The position numbers and the translations under genes are program-made. This document shows positions 45,228-52,452 of a DNA stretch of 64,000 nucleotides, piece after piece. The first letter of the stretch is position 1. Each line of letters begins with the position of its first letter. Source of the stretch: Pedobacter riviphilus (GTDB taxonomy: Bacteria; Bacteroidota; Bacteroidia; Sphingobacteriales; Sphingobacteriaceae); assembly GCF_014692875.1 (NCBI RefSeq), contig NZ_CP061171.1:3906001-3970000 (forward strand). The letters are read 5' to 3'. The notes below the pieces were generated by a model, which was not told where the DNA came from, searched no databases, and saw only the letters and a list, made by a program, of their open reading frames with translations.

Positions 45228-45290
45228 AGATGGGAGATATTAGATTTGAGACTAGAGATGCGAGGTTGAAGGTTTGAAAATTTTCTGCTT
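45228..45290. repeat. Degenerate AGATATTAGATTTGAGACTAG tract
   Basis: Short variants of AGAT/GAGA words (TTAGATGGGAGATATTAG, ATTTGAGACTAGAGATG) fill the gap between the adaptor and exporter genes. This matches the general style of intergenic degenerate repeats here. Confidence 0.5.
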
Positions 45291-45297
45291 TGGTCTT

Positions 45298-46464
45298 TTA
45301 GCTTTTAGCTCCATTTGGATTTAACCAGTCGTCAACTTTATCATAAAGCAATTGATACAAGTTTCGTTTTGCAATAGTAAAGTGTGCGTTAAAGGTCATC
45401 CCCTTTTTTACCTGGCCTTTATAACCGTTTTTTAACTTTAAATAATCCTGGTTTAATTTACACTTCACTTTAAAATAAGGACTTTGGTTAATCAATATAA
45501 TATCGTCAGAAATGTCGGCTACTACACCAGCAAGCAGGCCCCATTGGTTATAGTTAAAAGCGTCGATCTGAAACCTGACCGTTTGGCCAGCTTTTATTAA
45601 ACCGATATCAGCAGGTTTAATATAACAGATGGCCAGCAAAGCACTATCAGGCGATATCTCGCCAACTTTCTGATTGGCCGTAATGAAAGAGCCCAATTGT
45701 AAACCAGATAGGTTTTGCACCGTTCCGGACACTCCTGCGTTCAAATGATATAATTTCTCCTGTTCGGTTAGCTGGATTTTCTGACTATCTAGATCTTTTA
45801 ATTCCTTTCTATATTGATTAGATTCTGTTTGCCATTGTGTTTTGTACTTTTTAGTCACCAGATTAAAATCAGAAAGCGCCTGATCGTAATTAAACTTATA
45901 TTGCTCATACTCTGCTTCGGTAACAACCTTCTTGTTATATAATGTTTCATACCTTTTATAAATCTTGTAGGCCTGTTCGCGGGCATTTAAAGCATTTTGA
46001 ATCTGTTCTGCGTATTGTTGCCAACTTGCCGCATACAGGCCGGTTCGCAATGCAGGTTGCCCTGCATTGCTTAAGTCGACCAGTTTTAAAACGAGGAGCG
46101 CATCATTTAATAAATTTTTTAATTCACCAGAACGATTATTCAAAATCACATTTTGTGTTTCAGGTATGGTAGGGTCTATATTTAAAAGGAGTTGCCCTTT
46201 TTTTATTTTTTTGTTATCGGTTAAATTAATCAAGGTAATTTTCCCTGCCACAGGTGCTAGCAATTCTGTTCTTTCGATATTACTCTGCAAAGAACCATTG
46301 CCCTTAACGCTTACTGTTGTATAAATAAAAGGTAAGGCAGCTAAAGCCACAAGAATGAATAGGATTGTGGCAGAATAAATAATTTGTGTTCGTACCTTGG
46401 TATCGTGTAAAAAAATGATGGAGTTATCTTCGAAATTGGCATCTTCTATAAAAGGCATAATCAT
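45298..46464 (-). CDS. HlyD family adaptor of peptide exporter
   Basis: 388 residues from the ATG at 46464. The longer frame uses a TTG one codon earlier, and a third choice is the ATG at 46458 (MPFIEDANFEDN). One membrane helix (~31-50) is followed by lipoyl halves ELLAPVAGKITLINLTDNKK and LNAGVSGTVQNLSGLQLG, a coiled coil (~100-235) and a beta-barrel region. It links the PCAT exporter to an outer-membrane channel. It is the first gene of the export operon and carries the shared 14-nt motif 47 bp upstream of the start. Confidence 0.92.
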   Translation of the reverse strand: MIMPFIEDANFEDNSIIFLHDTKVRTQIIYSATILFILVALAALPFIYTTVSVKGNGSLQSNIERTELLAPVAGKITLINLTDNKKIKKGQLLLNIDPTIPETQNVILNNRSGELKNLLNDALLVLKLVDLSNAGQPALRTGLYAASWQQYAEQIQNALNAREQAYKIYKRYETLYNKKVVTEAEYEQYKFNYDQALSDFNLVTKKYKTQWQTESNQYRKELKDLDSQKIQLTEQEKLYHLNAGVSGTVQNLSGLQLGSFITANQKVGEISPDSALLAICYIKPADIGLIKAGQTVRFQIDAFNYNQWGLLAGVVADISDDIILINQSPYFKVKCKLNQDYLKLKNGYKGQVKKGMTFNAHFTIAKRNLYQLLYDKVDDWLNPNGAKS

Positions 46465-46511
46465 CAATTGGCTTGGTTAAGGCCAAGTTTGTGATTATTA
46501 ATTTATACCAG

Positions 46512-46525
46512 AAAAAAGATACACG
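46512..46525 (-). promoter_or_regulatory. Shared 14-nt motif CGTGTATCTTTTTT upstream of the export operon
   Basis: Read on the minus strand, this 14-mer differs by one to two bases from sites at 47068-47081, 48401-48414 and 48697-48710. It lies 47 bp before the HlyD gene. A C/T-rich stretch (CCCCCTTTT) precedes it. Confidence 0.65.
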
Positions 46526-46564
46526 AAAAGGGGGATTGTAGGGATGAAAGCACTCTTTTACTAA

Positions 46565-46601
46565 ATAAAAAACCCGATCAGCACGAGAATGCAGATCGGG
46601 G
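46565..46601 (-). terminator. Intrinsic terminator after GG-peptide pair
   Basis: On the minus strand, CCCGATC and GATCGGG arms (7 bp, 14-nt loop) are followed by TTTTTTATTT. It separates the two-peptide unit from the HlyD/exporter operon. Confidence 0.85.
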
Positions 46602-46624
46602 CAACTTCCTTTGAAAGGAATATT

Positions 46625-46789
46625 TTATAAACTTTTTTTATAAGCTCTGCCAGCCGACTCAGCAATTTCTCCAGCTAAGTAAACAACACCTGCAACAGCG
46701 GCCAGTACTGCCCAGAAACCACCATTAACTTGCTCCACTTCTTCTGCTGTAAGTTCTTCTATTCCGAATTTATTAATTTCTATTTTCAT
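46625..46789 (-). CDS. Double-glycine leader bacteriocin-like peptide (54 aa)
   Basis: 54 residues. The leader MKIEINKFGIEELTAEEVEQ ends in VNGG (Gly23-Gly24). The core starts FWAVLAAVAGVVYLAGEI and ends AGRAYKKSL, a hydrophobic, small-residue helix with a cationic tail as in class II (two-peptide) bacteriocins. The mature peptide would be 30 residues without Cys. It lies 6 bp after the stop of another GG peptide, so the two are co-transcribed and may act as a pair. Export through the C39 transporter nearby is expected. Confidence 0.88.
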   Translation of the reverse strand: MKIEINKFGIEELTAEEVEQVNGGFWAVLAAVAGVVYLAGEIAESAGRAYKKSL

Positions 46790-46795
46790 TATTAT

Positions 46796-46963
46796 TTAAT
46801 TTAAAACGTTACACTCACAACCTTTTTCAAATTTCTCTACCAAATAGGCAGTTCCCGGCGCAACAAAGTAAAGCCATAAAGGAACTTTTCCACCCTCTAT
46901 ATTTATTATTTCCTGCTTACTTAATTCAATAACTTCAAGAGATTCTAATTCGATTCTTTTCAT
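46796..46963 (-). CDS. Double-glycine leader peptide with two Cys (55 aa)
   Basis: 55 residues. The leader MKRIELESLEVIELSKQEII ends in NIEGG (Gly24-Gly25). The core begins KVPLWLYFVAPGTAYLVEK and ends KGCECNVLN. The CxC motif could form a disulfide or bind metal. It is first in a two-peptide operon with the 54-residue peptide. Upstream it has the ~100-nt leader and 14-nt motif shared with the peptide gene at 48083-48298. No modification enzyme is nearby. Confidence 0.87.
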   Translation of the reverse strand: MKRIELESLEVIELSKQEIINIEGGKVPLWLYFVAPGTAYLVEKFEKGCECNVLN

Positions 46964-46990
46964 TTGAGATTCATTTTTTCAACCATTCTT

Positions 46991-47110
46991 ACTCATTAAA
47001 GGCTTTTCAGATTCCGCCTACGCTGGCCTAACATAAAGCAAGTATCTAATTTTAGAATTCATCACTTAAAAAATATACACCAACGGGCATTTCGTAAGGA
47101 CGAAAAAAGC
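46991..47110 (-). promoter_or_regulatory. Conserved ~110-nt 5' leader/promoter block, copy 1
   Basis: This block is closely similar to 48325-48437. Shared words are ATTAAAGGCTTTTCAGAT, GGCCTAACAT and AAGCAAGTAT, then the 14-nt motif (47068-47081, AAAAAATATACACC on plus) and a GTAAGGAC/CTAAGGAC word. It lies upstream of the 55-residue peptide gene on the minus strand. Confidence 0.75.
47068..47081 (-). promoter_or_regulatory. Shared 14-nt motif GGTGTATATTTTTT (copy 2)
   Basis: It is identical on the minus strand to the plus-strand copy at 48697-48710. It lies 104 bp upstream of the 55-residue GG-peptide gene. Confidence 0.75.
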
Positions 47111-47339
47111 AAAACATTGATAGATTAACGGAACAAGAGAAGAAGGTTTTTAATCGAAGGACAAAAACTTATGCTAGGAAGGTTAATAATTAAATAGTTT
47201 AGTTAAAGAATCAAAAGTTGAGAAATTTCCAATAAAAAACCTACAATGTATCTAAATACTTCGTAGGTTAAATATTTTCATGCAATTTAGATCTTTTTGA
47301 AGGGAGATAATACTATCCTATCTGTTTTAAATAACTGAT

Positions 47340-47480
47340 TTAATTAACAAAATCGTTTAGGCCTGCAAGCATACCATTAAAAAATTCTACTCTATTATCA
47401 TAAAGGAATATAAATAATAGCAAAAGTATAAAAATGGTATTGATTAAATTTTCATTTCTCTTTATTAATGGATTTTCCAT
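47340..47480 (-). CDS. Small membrane protein (46 aa), possible immunity protein
   Basis: 46 residues from ATG 47480 to TAA 47340. The N-terminus MENPLIKRNENLINT is followed by one strong membrane helix (IFILLLLFIFLYD) and a short tail EFFNGMLAGLNDFVN. No GG leader is present. Small hydrophobic proteins beside class II bacteriocin genes are often immunity factors; here that is only inference from position. No family is recognised. Confidence 0.5.
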   Translation of the reverse strand: MENPLIKRNENLINTIFILLLLFIFLYDNRVEFFNGMLAGLNDFVN

Positions 47481-47499
47481 AAATTTTTATCTTATTTAG

Positions 47500-47571
47500 T
47501 TAAATGCCTTTTACTTTTTGAATTAAAAAGTAGATTATTAATAATATACAAATTATTCCAAACGAAATCAT
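47500..47571 (-). CDS. Possible tiny membrane peptide (23 aa)
   Basis: ATG 47571 to TAA 47500 encodes MISFGIICILLIIYFLIQK plus four residues, essentially one membrane helix with a cationic end. The frame is open for 19 codons further upstream but lacks a start codon there. It may be chance, since the region is AT-rich. Confidence 0.3.
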   Translation of the reverse strand: MISFGIICILLIIYFLIQKVKGI

Positions 47572-47621
47572 TTGTAAATCTTCACTTGCTTGGCGTCTAA
47601 AATTAGTCGAAAAAAATATTT

Positions 47622-47993
47622 CTATTTAACCGAAAACTCTCCATAACTTCCCTTACGTATGCTATCTGTCCCAGCAGTTTTCATGGTATAGTTTTTAGCA
47701 AAAATTTTCTCACTTTTTTTATTAAAGATTATTTCATCAGCTTCAATACTAAAATTCTTACATTTAAATTTTGCATTTCCATTCAATGTTATAATAGATT
47801 TATCCTTACTCAATTTCGCAGTGTTACTTGCTGACCATGTTATTGAATCTTTTTTTATTTGTGCAATGTGATTCAAGTCAGCGTCAATCTTACTTTGATT
47901 AACAAAAGCAGTGGAAAATAGCAAAGTACTGGTCAAGCATAATATAAATAAAACTGTTTTTACCTCTTGTATTTTCTTCAAAATAATTTTCAT
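47622..47993 (-). CDS. OstA/LptA-like small secreted protein
   Basis: 123 residues. A hydrophobic N-terminal segment (TVLFILCLTSTLLFSTAFV, about 13-31) acts as a signal or anchor. The rest contains IITLNGNAKFKCKNFSIEAD and EIIFNKKSEKIFAKNYTMKT. This is the repeating beta-strand pattern of the OstA/LptA domain (a nucleic G-N-A-x-x, x-A-D-x-I-x-x-N motif). It is much shorter than full LptA. It lies inside the GG-peptide locus. Its role there is unknown, and an envelope-associated function is inferred. Confidence 0.65.
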   Translation of the reverse strand: MKIILKKIQEVKTVLFILCLTSTLLFSTAFVNQSKIDADLNHIAQIKKDSITWSASNTAKLSKDKSIITLNGNAKFKCKNFSIEADEIIFNKKSEKIFAKNYTMKTAGTDSIRKGSYGEFSVK

Positions 47994-48082
47994 ATTGCTA
48001 TCTGGTTGCTTTATTTGACTAAGATACTAAGTTACAATTCAAAAGATGAACTTATTTATTTTTAAAATAAGTTCAAAAGACG

Positions 48083-48298
48083 TTAATATGCAGCTTGTCC
48101 AAAATAGATATCAACCCAATCGGCAGGTCTATCTGGATGAAAGCCAGAGCTGTCACTATAACCGCCGGATGAGCCAAACCAATAAGAATCTCCGAAACTT
48201 ATCCCTGGTCTGTATCCTGTATCGCCCCCGCCTATTTCTACCCTGCTTTTAGCATTCATCTCCTGAACACCAAAGTGTTTTAATTCTAATTTTTTCAT
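48083..48298 (-). CDS. Double-glycine leader peptide, Gly/Ser/aromatic-rich core (71 aa)
   Basis: 71 residues. The leader MKKLELKHFGVQEMNAKSRV ends in EIGGG (Gly23-Gly25). The core of ~46 residues begins DTGYRPGISFGDSYWFGSS and ends WVDIYFGQAAY; it is rich in Gly, Ser, Asp and aromatics and has no Cys. This composition is unlike a helical bacteriocin and may be a structured or signalling peptide. Upstream lies the conserved leader block with the 14-nt motif. It is monocistronic as far as can be seen. Confidence 0.85.
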   Translation of the reverse strand: MKKLELKHFGVQEMNAKSRVEIGGGDTGYRPGISFGDSYWFGSSGGYSDSSGFHPDRPADWVDIYFGQAAY

Positions 48299-48324
48299 TT
48301 CGTTTAATTTAAATTTTGTTCCCT

Positions 48325-48437
48325 ACTCGTTAAAGGCTTTTCAGATCCGCCCATGTTGGCCTAACATGAAACAAGTATTGGATATTAAAATTCGATTTAA
48401 AAAAAAGATACACTAAAAGCCTTTTTCTAAGGACAAA
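48325..48437 (-). promoter_or_regulatory. Conserved ~110-nt 5' leader/promoter block, copy 2
   Basis: It matches 46991-47110 over nearly its whole length (GTTAAAGGCTTTTCAGAT, GGCCTAACATGAAACAAG, then the 14-nt motif and CTAAGGAC). It ends 26 bp upstream of the 71-residue GG-peptide start on the minus strand. Confidence 0.75.
48401..48414 (-). promoter_or_regulatory. Shared 14-nt motif AGTGTATCTTTTTT (copy 3)
   Basis: On the minus strand, 102 bp before the 71-residue GG-peptide gene. Its distance and flanks match copy 2. Confidence 0.7.
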
Positions 48438-48696
48438 AAGAGATAATAACAGCTGAAATAGTCAATATTGAATTAATCCAGATGCTACATTAACCTATAC
48501 ATAAGATAATACAAATATGTATTTTAAAATAGTTCGTCCTTTAAATATAAATATCGACTATAATTGTAATCTAAATTATTAAACCAGCAAGATTTCCACC
48601 AATTGGATTGATTTTGTAAAGAAGTATAAAACTAAACAATGGTTTATTATTTTAAACCATACAATTTATTGGTTTGGTATAGATAAATGACCGTTT

Positions 48697-48710
48697 GGTG
48701 TATATTTTTT
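48697..48710 (+). promoter_or_regulatory. Shared 14-nt motif GGTGTATATTTTTT (copy 4)
   Basis: On the plus strand, 64 bp before the 59-residue GG-peptide gene that leads the peptidase/two-component unit. It is identical to copy 2. TTTGG words occur about 27 bp upstream. Confidence 0.75.
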
Positions 48711-48774
48711 GACAATTGCATTCAGAAATAACACTTTTAAACACATTTACTTAACTACTCATTAAAATACAATT

Positions 48775-48954
48775 ATGAAAAACAAAAAATTAGAAAAAAA
48801 GACTGTGTTTATTTTTAAGAAGAACTATCTTACCAATTTAACTAAGGAGCAAATGAGAAAAATTTATGGAGGAGAGACAACAACAGGGGGAAGCGGCTTG
48901 TCAGGGGATCCAGCTTGTCCTAACAAAACTATAGCTAACACAGTAAGCGAATAA
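48775..48954 (+). CDS. Double-glycine leader peptide, Ser/Thr-rich core with one Cys (59 aa)
   Basis: 59 residues. The leader MKNKKLEKKTVFIFKKNYLT then NLTKEQMRKIYGG (Gly32-Gly33) resembles the leaders of Bacteroidota class I lanthipeptide-type precursors. The core starts ETTTGGSGLSGDPACPN and ends IANTVSE, with nine Ser/Thr and one Cys. No LanB, LanC or radical-SAM gene is nearby, so modification is doubtful. It is 80 bp upstream of the S41 peptidase and heads a plus-strand run that continues into a two-component system. Confidence 0.8.
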   Translation: MKNKKLEKKTVFIFKKNYLTNLTKEQMRKIYGGETTTGGSGLSGDPACPNKTIANTVSE

Positions 48955-49034
48955 TATTTTTATATTGTAACTTGTTCCGGAATAAATCATATCTCACTAC
49001 ATTACAAAATTTTAATTAAGGTCCCCATTTTATA

Positions 49035-50456
49035 ATGAAGTATCTAGCTTGTTTTCTTTGTTTATTTCTTTCAACACTTGCTTCAAAAGCTCAGAATTGT
49101 AACTGTGATGATAATTTCCGATTCATCGTAGAAAAAATTAAGAAAAATTATATTGGCTATCCTGACAAAGTAAATTCTTCAAATCAATTACAATTTAAAA
49201 AGTTTACCGACAGTTTACAGCTTGTTGCCTCATCCTCTAATTCATACAAATGCTTAGGCTTAATTAGAGAATGGCTCAGTTTTTTCAAAGATAAACACAT
49301 CGATTTTGGGATGGATTTTAGCAAACTTTCTCCTGACTCCGTTAGGGTGTTTTTTGCAAATGAAGAAAAAACCAATTGGACGGAAAACGCATTTAAGTCT
49401 TACCTTAAGCAAAATAAAGAAGCTCTAGATGGCATTGAGGGAATCTGGAATTATGGGATGTACGAAATCGGGATTGTTAAAGACGAAACAAAAACAGTTA
49501 CTGAATTTATTGGCTTTGTAATAGAGGCAGATAGCGCAAGGTGGATGCCACAACAAATAAAATTTAAAATTGCTAGAATCAACAATCAGTATAAAACTAT
49601 TTATTTTAGTGGAGGTGATCATTCTGTTAACTACCCTACATTAATTGCACAAAAAGATCTTTTAGATTTTGGTTTTTTTGGGAAGTGGAAAAGGGGAGAA
49701 AAAAAAACAAAGGCGGTTTCTCCTACTAAAACTCTTGTTCCAGATTTAAGCTCAAGTTTTAAAGTTTTAGATGAGCAAACTTCTTTACTTACATTTGCCT
49801 CATTCGATATTAAATATAAACACAAGATAGATAGTCTCATTGATAGTAATAAAGCTAATTTGGCACATACCAAACACTTAATTGTCGACGTCAGAGATAA
49901 CCCGGGTGGAACTACAAGTTGTTTCGAAAAATTTATTCCATACTTATATACAAATCCTATTCACATTGATGGTGGTGTAGTATTAGCTACAGAAGATAAT
50001 ATCCGTGATTGTTATGAAAAGGATTACTCATTATCAAGTGCAGCCACAAAGAAAAAAATACAGGAAAACAACAAAAAATTAAGAGCACATTTAGGAGAAA
50101 TCTATTATTTATACAAGCCTGAAACTATAAAACTATCAAAAACGTTAAAAAATCCGGAGCGTATTTCTATTCTAATTAACGGAAATACTGCAAGTAGTGG
50201 AGAGTATTTCATTTTGAGAGCAGAACAGAGTAAAAAGGTTACCTTATTTGGTCAAAATACTGCTGGTATGGTTGACTATGGTGAAATCGCTATTACCCAC
50301 CCGCCTTGTTCTATTTTTACACTTATTTATCCAGTCGCAAAATCATTGCATACCATAAAACGACCGTTAGATAATATAGGAATAGCTCCAAATGTTAGGA
50401 TACCTGATAGCGAAAAAGATTGGGTAAGTTTTGTAAAAAACTATAAAAATAATTAA
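49035..50456 (+). CDS. S41 family peptidase, secreted
   Basis: 473 residues. A signal peptide (MKYLACFLCLFLSTLASKAQ) is followed by a Cys-containing mature start (NCNCDD). The tail-specific protease signatures IVDVRDNPGGTTSCFEKF (283-300) and INGNTASSGEYFI (381-393, nucleophile Ser in TASSGE) are present. It should act in the periplasm. No PDZ domain is obvious. It lies between a GG-peptide gene and a LytS/LytTR pair (2-bp gap to the kinase), so it could mature or degrade the peptide signal; that is inference. Confidence 0.88.
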   Translation: MKYLACFLCLFLSTLASKAQNCNCDDNFRFIVEKIKKNYIGYPDKVNSSNQLQFKKFTDSLQLVASSSNSYKCLGLIREWLSFFKDKHIDFGMDFSKLSPDSVRVFFANEEKTNWTENAFKSYLKQNKEALDGIEGIWNYGMYEIGIVKDETKTVTEFIGFVIEADSARWMPQQIKFKIARINNQYKTIYFSGGDHSVNYPTLIAQKDLLDFGFFGKWKRGEKKTKAVSPTKTLVPDLSSSFKVLDEQTSLLTFASFDIKYKHKIDSLIDSNKANLAHTKHLIVDVRDNPGGTTSCFEKFIPYLYTNPIHIDGGVVLATEDNIRDCYEKDYSLSSAATKKKIQENNKKLRAHLGEIYYLYKPETIKLSKTLKNPERISILINGNTASSGEYFILRAEQSKKVTLFGQNTAGMVDYGEIAITHPPCSIFTLIYPVAKSLHTIKRPLDNIGIAPNVRIPDSEKDWVSFVKNYKNN

Positions 50457-50458
50457 CT

Positions 50459-51589
50459 GTGAAAAATAAACATAAAAAAATAATTATCTATCATATCCTT
50501 TTTTGGATTGCATACATGTTGCTAGGCAATCTTTTAGAATATGCAAAAGATCCAACAACCTATTTTTTTAGCATTGCGGATGTCTTTTTCACTCAATTCC
50601 CTAATATTTGTACAGTTTATTTATGCATTTTGGTCTGTTCTAAATATGGCAATCCATTAAAACCCTTGCTGTTAATATTAGGGCTAATTCTAGCCTTTGC
50701 CTTCTCTTTTGGAAATTGGTATATTACGGGGCATCATATAAGGCCGCTTATAAGTGCAGTTGGTCCACCCCCACCCCCATTTAATTTCATACATTTTGGT
50801 GCCTCAGTATTATGGGTCTTTATTAGGTATTCTATTTTAGGTATCGGTTACTATTTCGCGAATGAGGGAATTAAACATCAAAAAAAACTACGCCTCATCG
50901 AAAAAGAAAAACATGAAGCAGAATATGCTTTTCTCCGGGCACAGATTAATCCACACTTTTTAAACAATACGCTCAACTTCTTTTTTGCAAAATCGTTGCC
51001 CTTATCGCAAGAATTAGCTGATGGCATTATGACCCTGAGTGAAATTATGCGCTATTCGCTCGAAATGGACAAAGATGACCGTATGACTTTAATCGACGAA
51101 GAAATTGGGCATATTAACAACGTGATTAAAATTAATCAGCTTCGTTTCAATAACAAGTTACAGATTGATTTTAGTGTGAATGGAAGTACCGACAATGTAA
51201 GACTGATTCCATTAATTCTAATTACTATTGTAGAGAATATCTTAAAACATGGCAATTGTACAGATCAAGCGCATCCAGTTAAAATAGCCTTAAGCATTGA
51301 TGAAATAAACCAAAACATCCAACTCAGTACATGGAATAAAAAGAAAAACGGACCTAAAGAACTGTCAAGCGGTATAGGCATGGAAAACATAAAAAAACGT
51401 CTTGCCAATCACTACAAAAAGGGCTTTGCATTAACAATTAACGAAACTGAGATTGATTATAGTCTCGAATTAATTTTACCTTACAATAAAGCAACCGATC
51501 ATCAAGAAAAACCCAGTTCACTTGATAATTTACGTTTTTTAGAACATTTCAAGTTACCACAAATTAAACCTCAACCATACACCTCATGA
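50459..51589 (+). CDS. Sensor histidine kinase, LytS/YpdA (HisKA_7TM-less) type
   Basis: 376 residues from a GTG start 2 bp after the S41 stop. Four membrane helices (about 8-25, 36-60, 68-90, 110-133) precede the His_kinase domain with LRAQINPHFLNNTLNF (phospho-acceptor His166). The ATPase part has LIPLILITIVENILKHGN and SSGIGMENIKKRL. It is a membrane sensor that phosphorylates the LytTR regulator, whose gene overlaps by 4 bp. The stimulus could be the exported peptides of this locus; this is inferred from context. Confidence 0.92.
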   Translation: MKNKHKKIIIYHILFWIAYMLLGNLLEYAKDPTTYFFSIADVFFTQFPNICTVYLCILVCSKYGNPLKPLLLILGLILAFAFSFGNWYITGHHIRPLISAVGPPPPPFNFIHFGASVLWVFIRYSILGIGYYFANEGIKHQKKLRLIEKEKHEAEYAFLRAQINPHFLNNTLNFFFAKSLPLSQELADGIMTLSEIMRYSLEMDKDDRMTLIDEEIGHINNVIKINQLRFNNKLQIDFSVNGSTDNVRLIPLILITIVENILKHGNCTDQAHPVKIALSIDEINQNIQLSTWNKKKNGPKELSSGIGMENIKKRLANHYKKGFALTINETEIDYSLELILPYNKATDHQEKPSSLDNLRFLEHFKLPQIKPQPYTS

Positions 51590-52311
51590 TTAACTGCATT
51601 ATTGTTGATGACGAAGACCATGCCATTGAAGTAATACAACATTATCTAAAATCTGTTGCTGCAATACAGATTACTGCAACATTTACCAATCCGATTGATG
51701 CCCTGAGTTTTTTAAGCAGCAACCCAGTCGATCTCATTTTTTTAGATATTCATATGCCAGAAATATCAGGCATTGATTTCATCCAAACGATGAATAACAA
51801 AGAGGTACAGGTGATACTTACCACTGCCTATAAGGAGTTTGCCACTGCTGGTTTTGATCTGGATGTAGTTGATTATTTAGTTAAGCCTATCCCCCTGCCC
51901 CGTTTTTTACAAGCCATAAACAAGGCTCAAAAGATTATTAACACTAAAAAAGTTCATGCCCCCGTGAACCAGCAGGATGATGATTATTTCATGGTTAAAA
52001 CAGAGGCTAAAGGTAAAATGCTGAAAATTAATATTGCCGAAATCGATTTTGTTGAAGGCATGAAAAATTATATTGCTTTCCACCACAATGGCATCAGAAC
52101 GCTTGCACTCCTAACCATGAAAGATGTAGAGGAAAGATTGCCCAAAGCGCAATTTATCCGTGTGCAGAAATCGTTTATAGTGGCACTAAATAAAATCACC
52201 TCAATAGACGGAAACAGGATTATCTTAAAAGGGATTTCTGCAGAAATATTGATCGGAGAAACTTACCGGAAAGATTTTTTAGAGATGATGAAACAAAAGC
52301 TGATTTCCTGA
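51586..52311 (+). CDS. LytTR family response regulator
   Basis: 241 residues. The receiver domain (1-~118) has the acidic pocket Asp8-Asp9, the phosphorylation site Asp54 in IFLDIHMPEISG and LVKPIPL. The C-terminal LytTR DNA-binding domain (~135-240) has KMLKINIAEIDFVEGMKNY, FIRVQKSFIVALNKI and LIGETYRKDFL. Regulators of this type bind short direct repeats upstream of peptide and surface genes. It overlaps the kinase by 4 bp. The shared 14-nt motif in this locus is a candidate target. Confidence 0.93.
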   Translation: MINCIIVDDEDHAIEVIQHYLKSVAAIQITATFTNPIDALSFLSSNPVDLIFLDIHMPEISGIDFIQTMNNKEVQVILTTAYKEFATAGFDLDVVDYLVKPIPLPRFLQAINKAQKIINTKKVHAPVNQQDDDYFMVKTEAKGKMLKINIAEIDFVEGMKNYIAFHHNGIRTLALLTMKDVEERLPKAQFIRVQKSFIVALNKITSIDGNRIILKGISAEILIGETYRKDFLEMMKQKLIS

Positions 52312-52452
52312 TCATAGAGAAAAGCGCATAACATTAGTAGAGATTGAAACACCTGCGATATTTGCGACGTCCAGGAAAAACAAATGAGAGTGTTTAAAGC
52401 TTTTTCTCACATATAAAAAAGATAAAAAGAGCAGATTAAACAGAAGTGAGTT

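Noticed and set aside
48775..48954. Full lanthipeptide cluster
   Set aside because: Only the precursor-like gene is present; no LanB, LanC, LanM or protease-transporter of lanthipeptide type follows.
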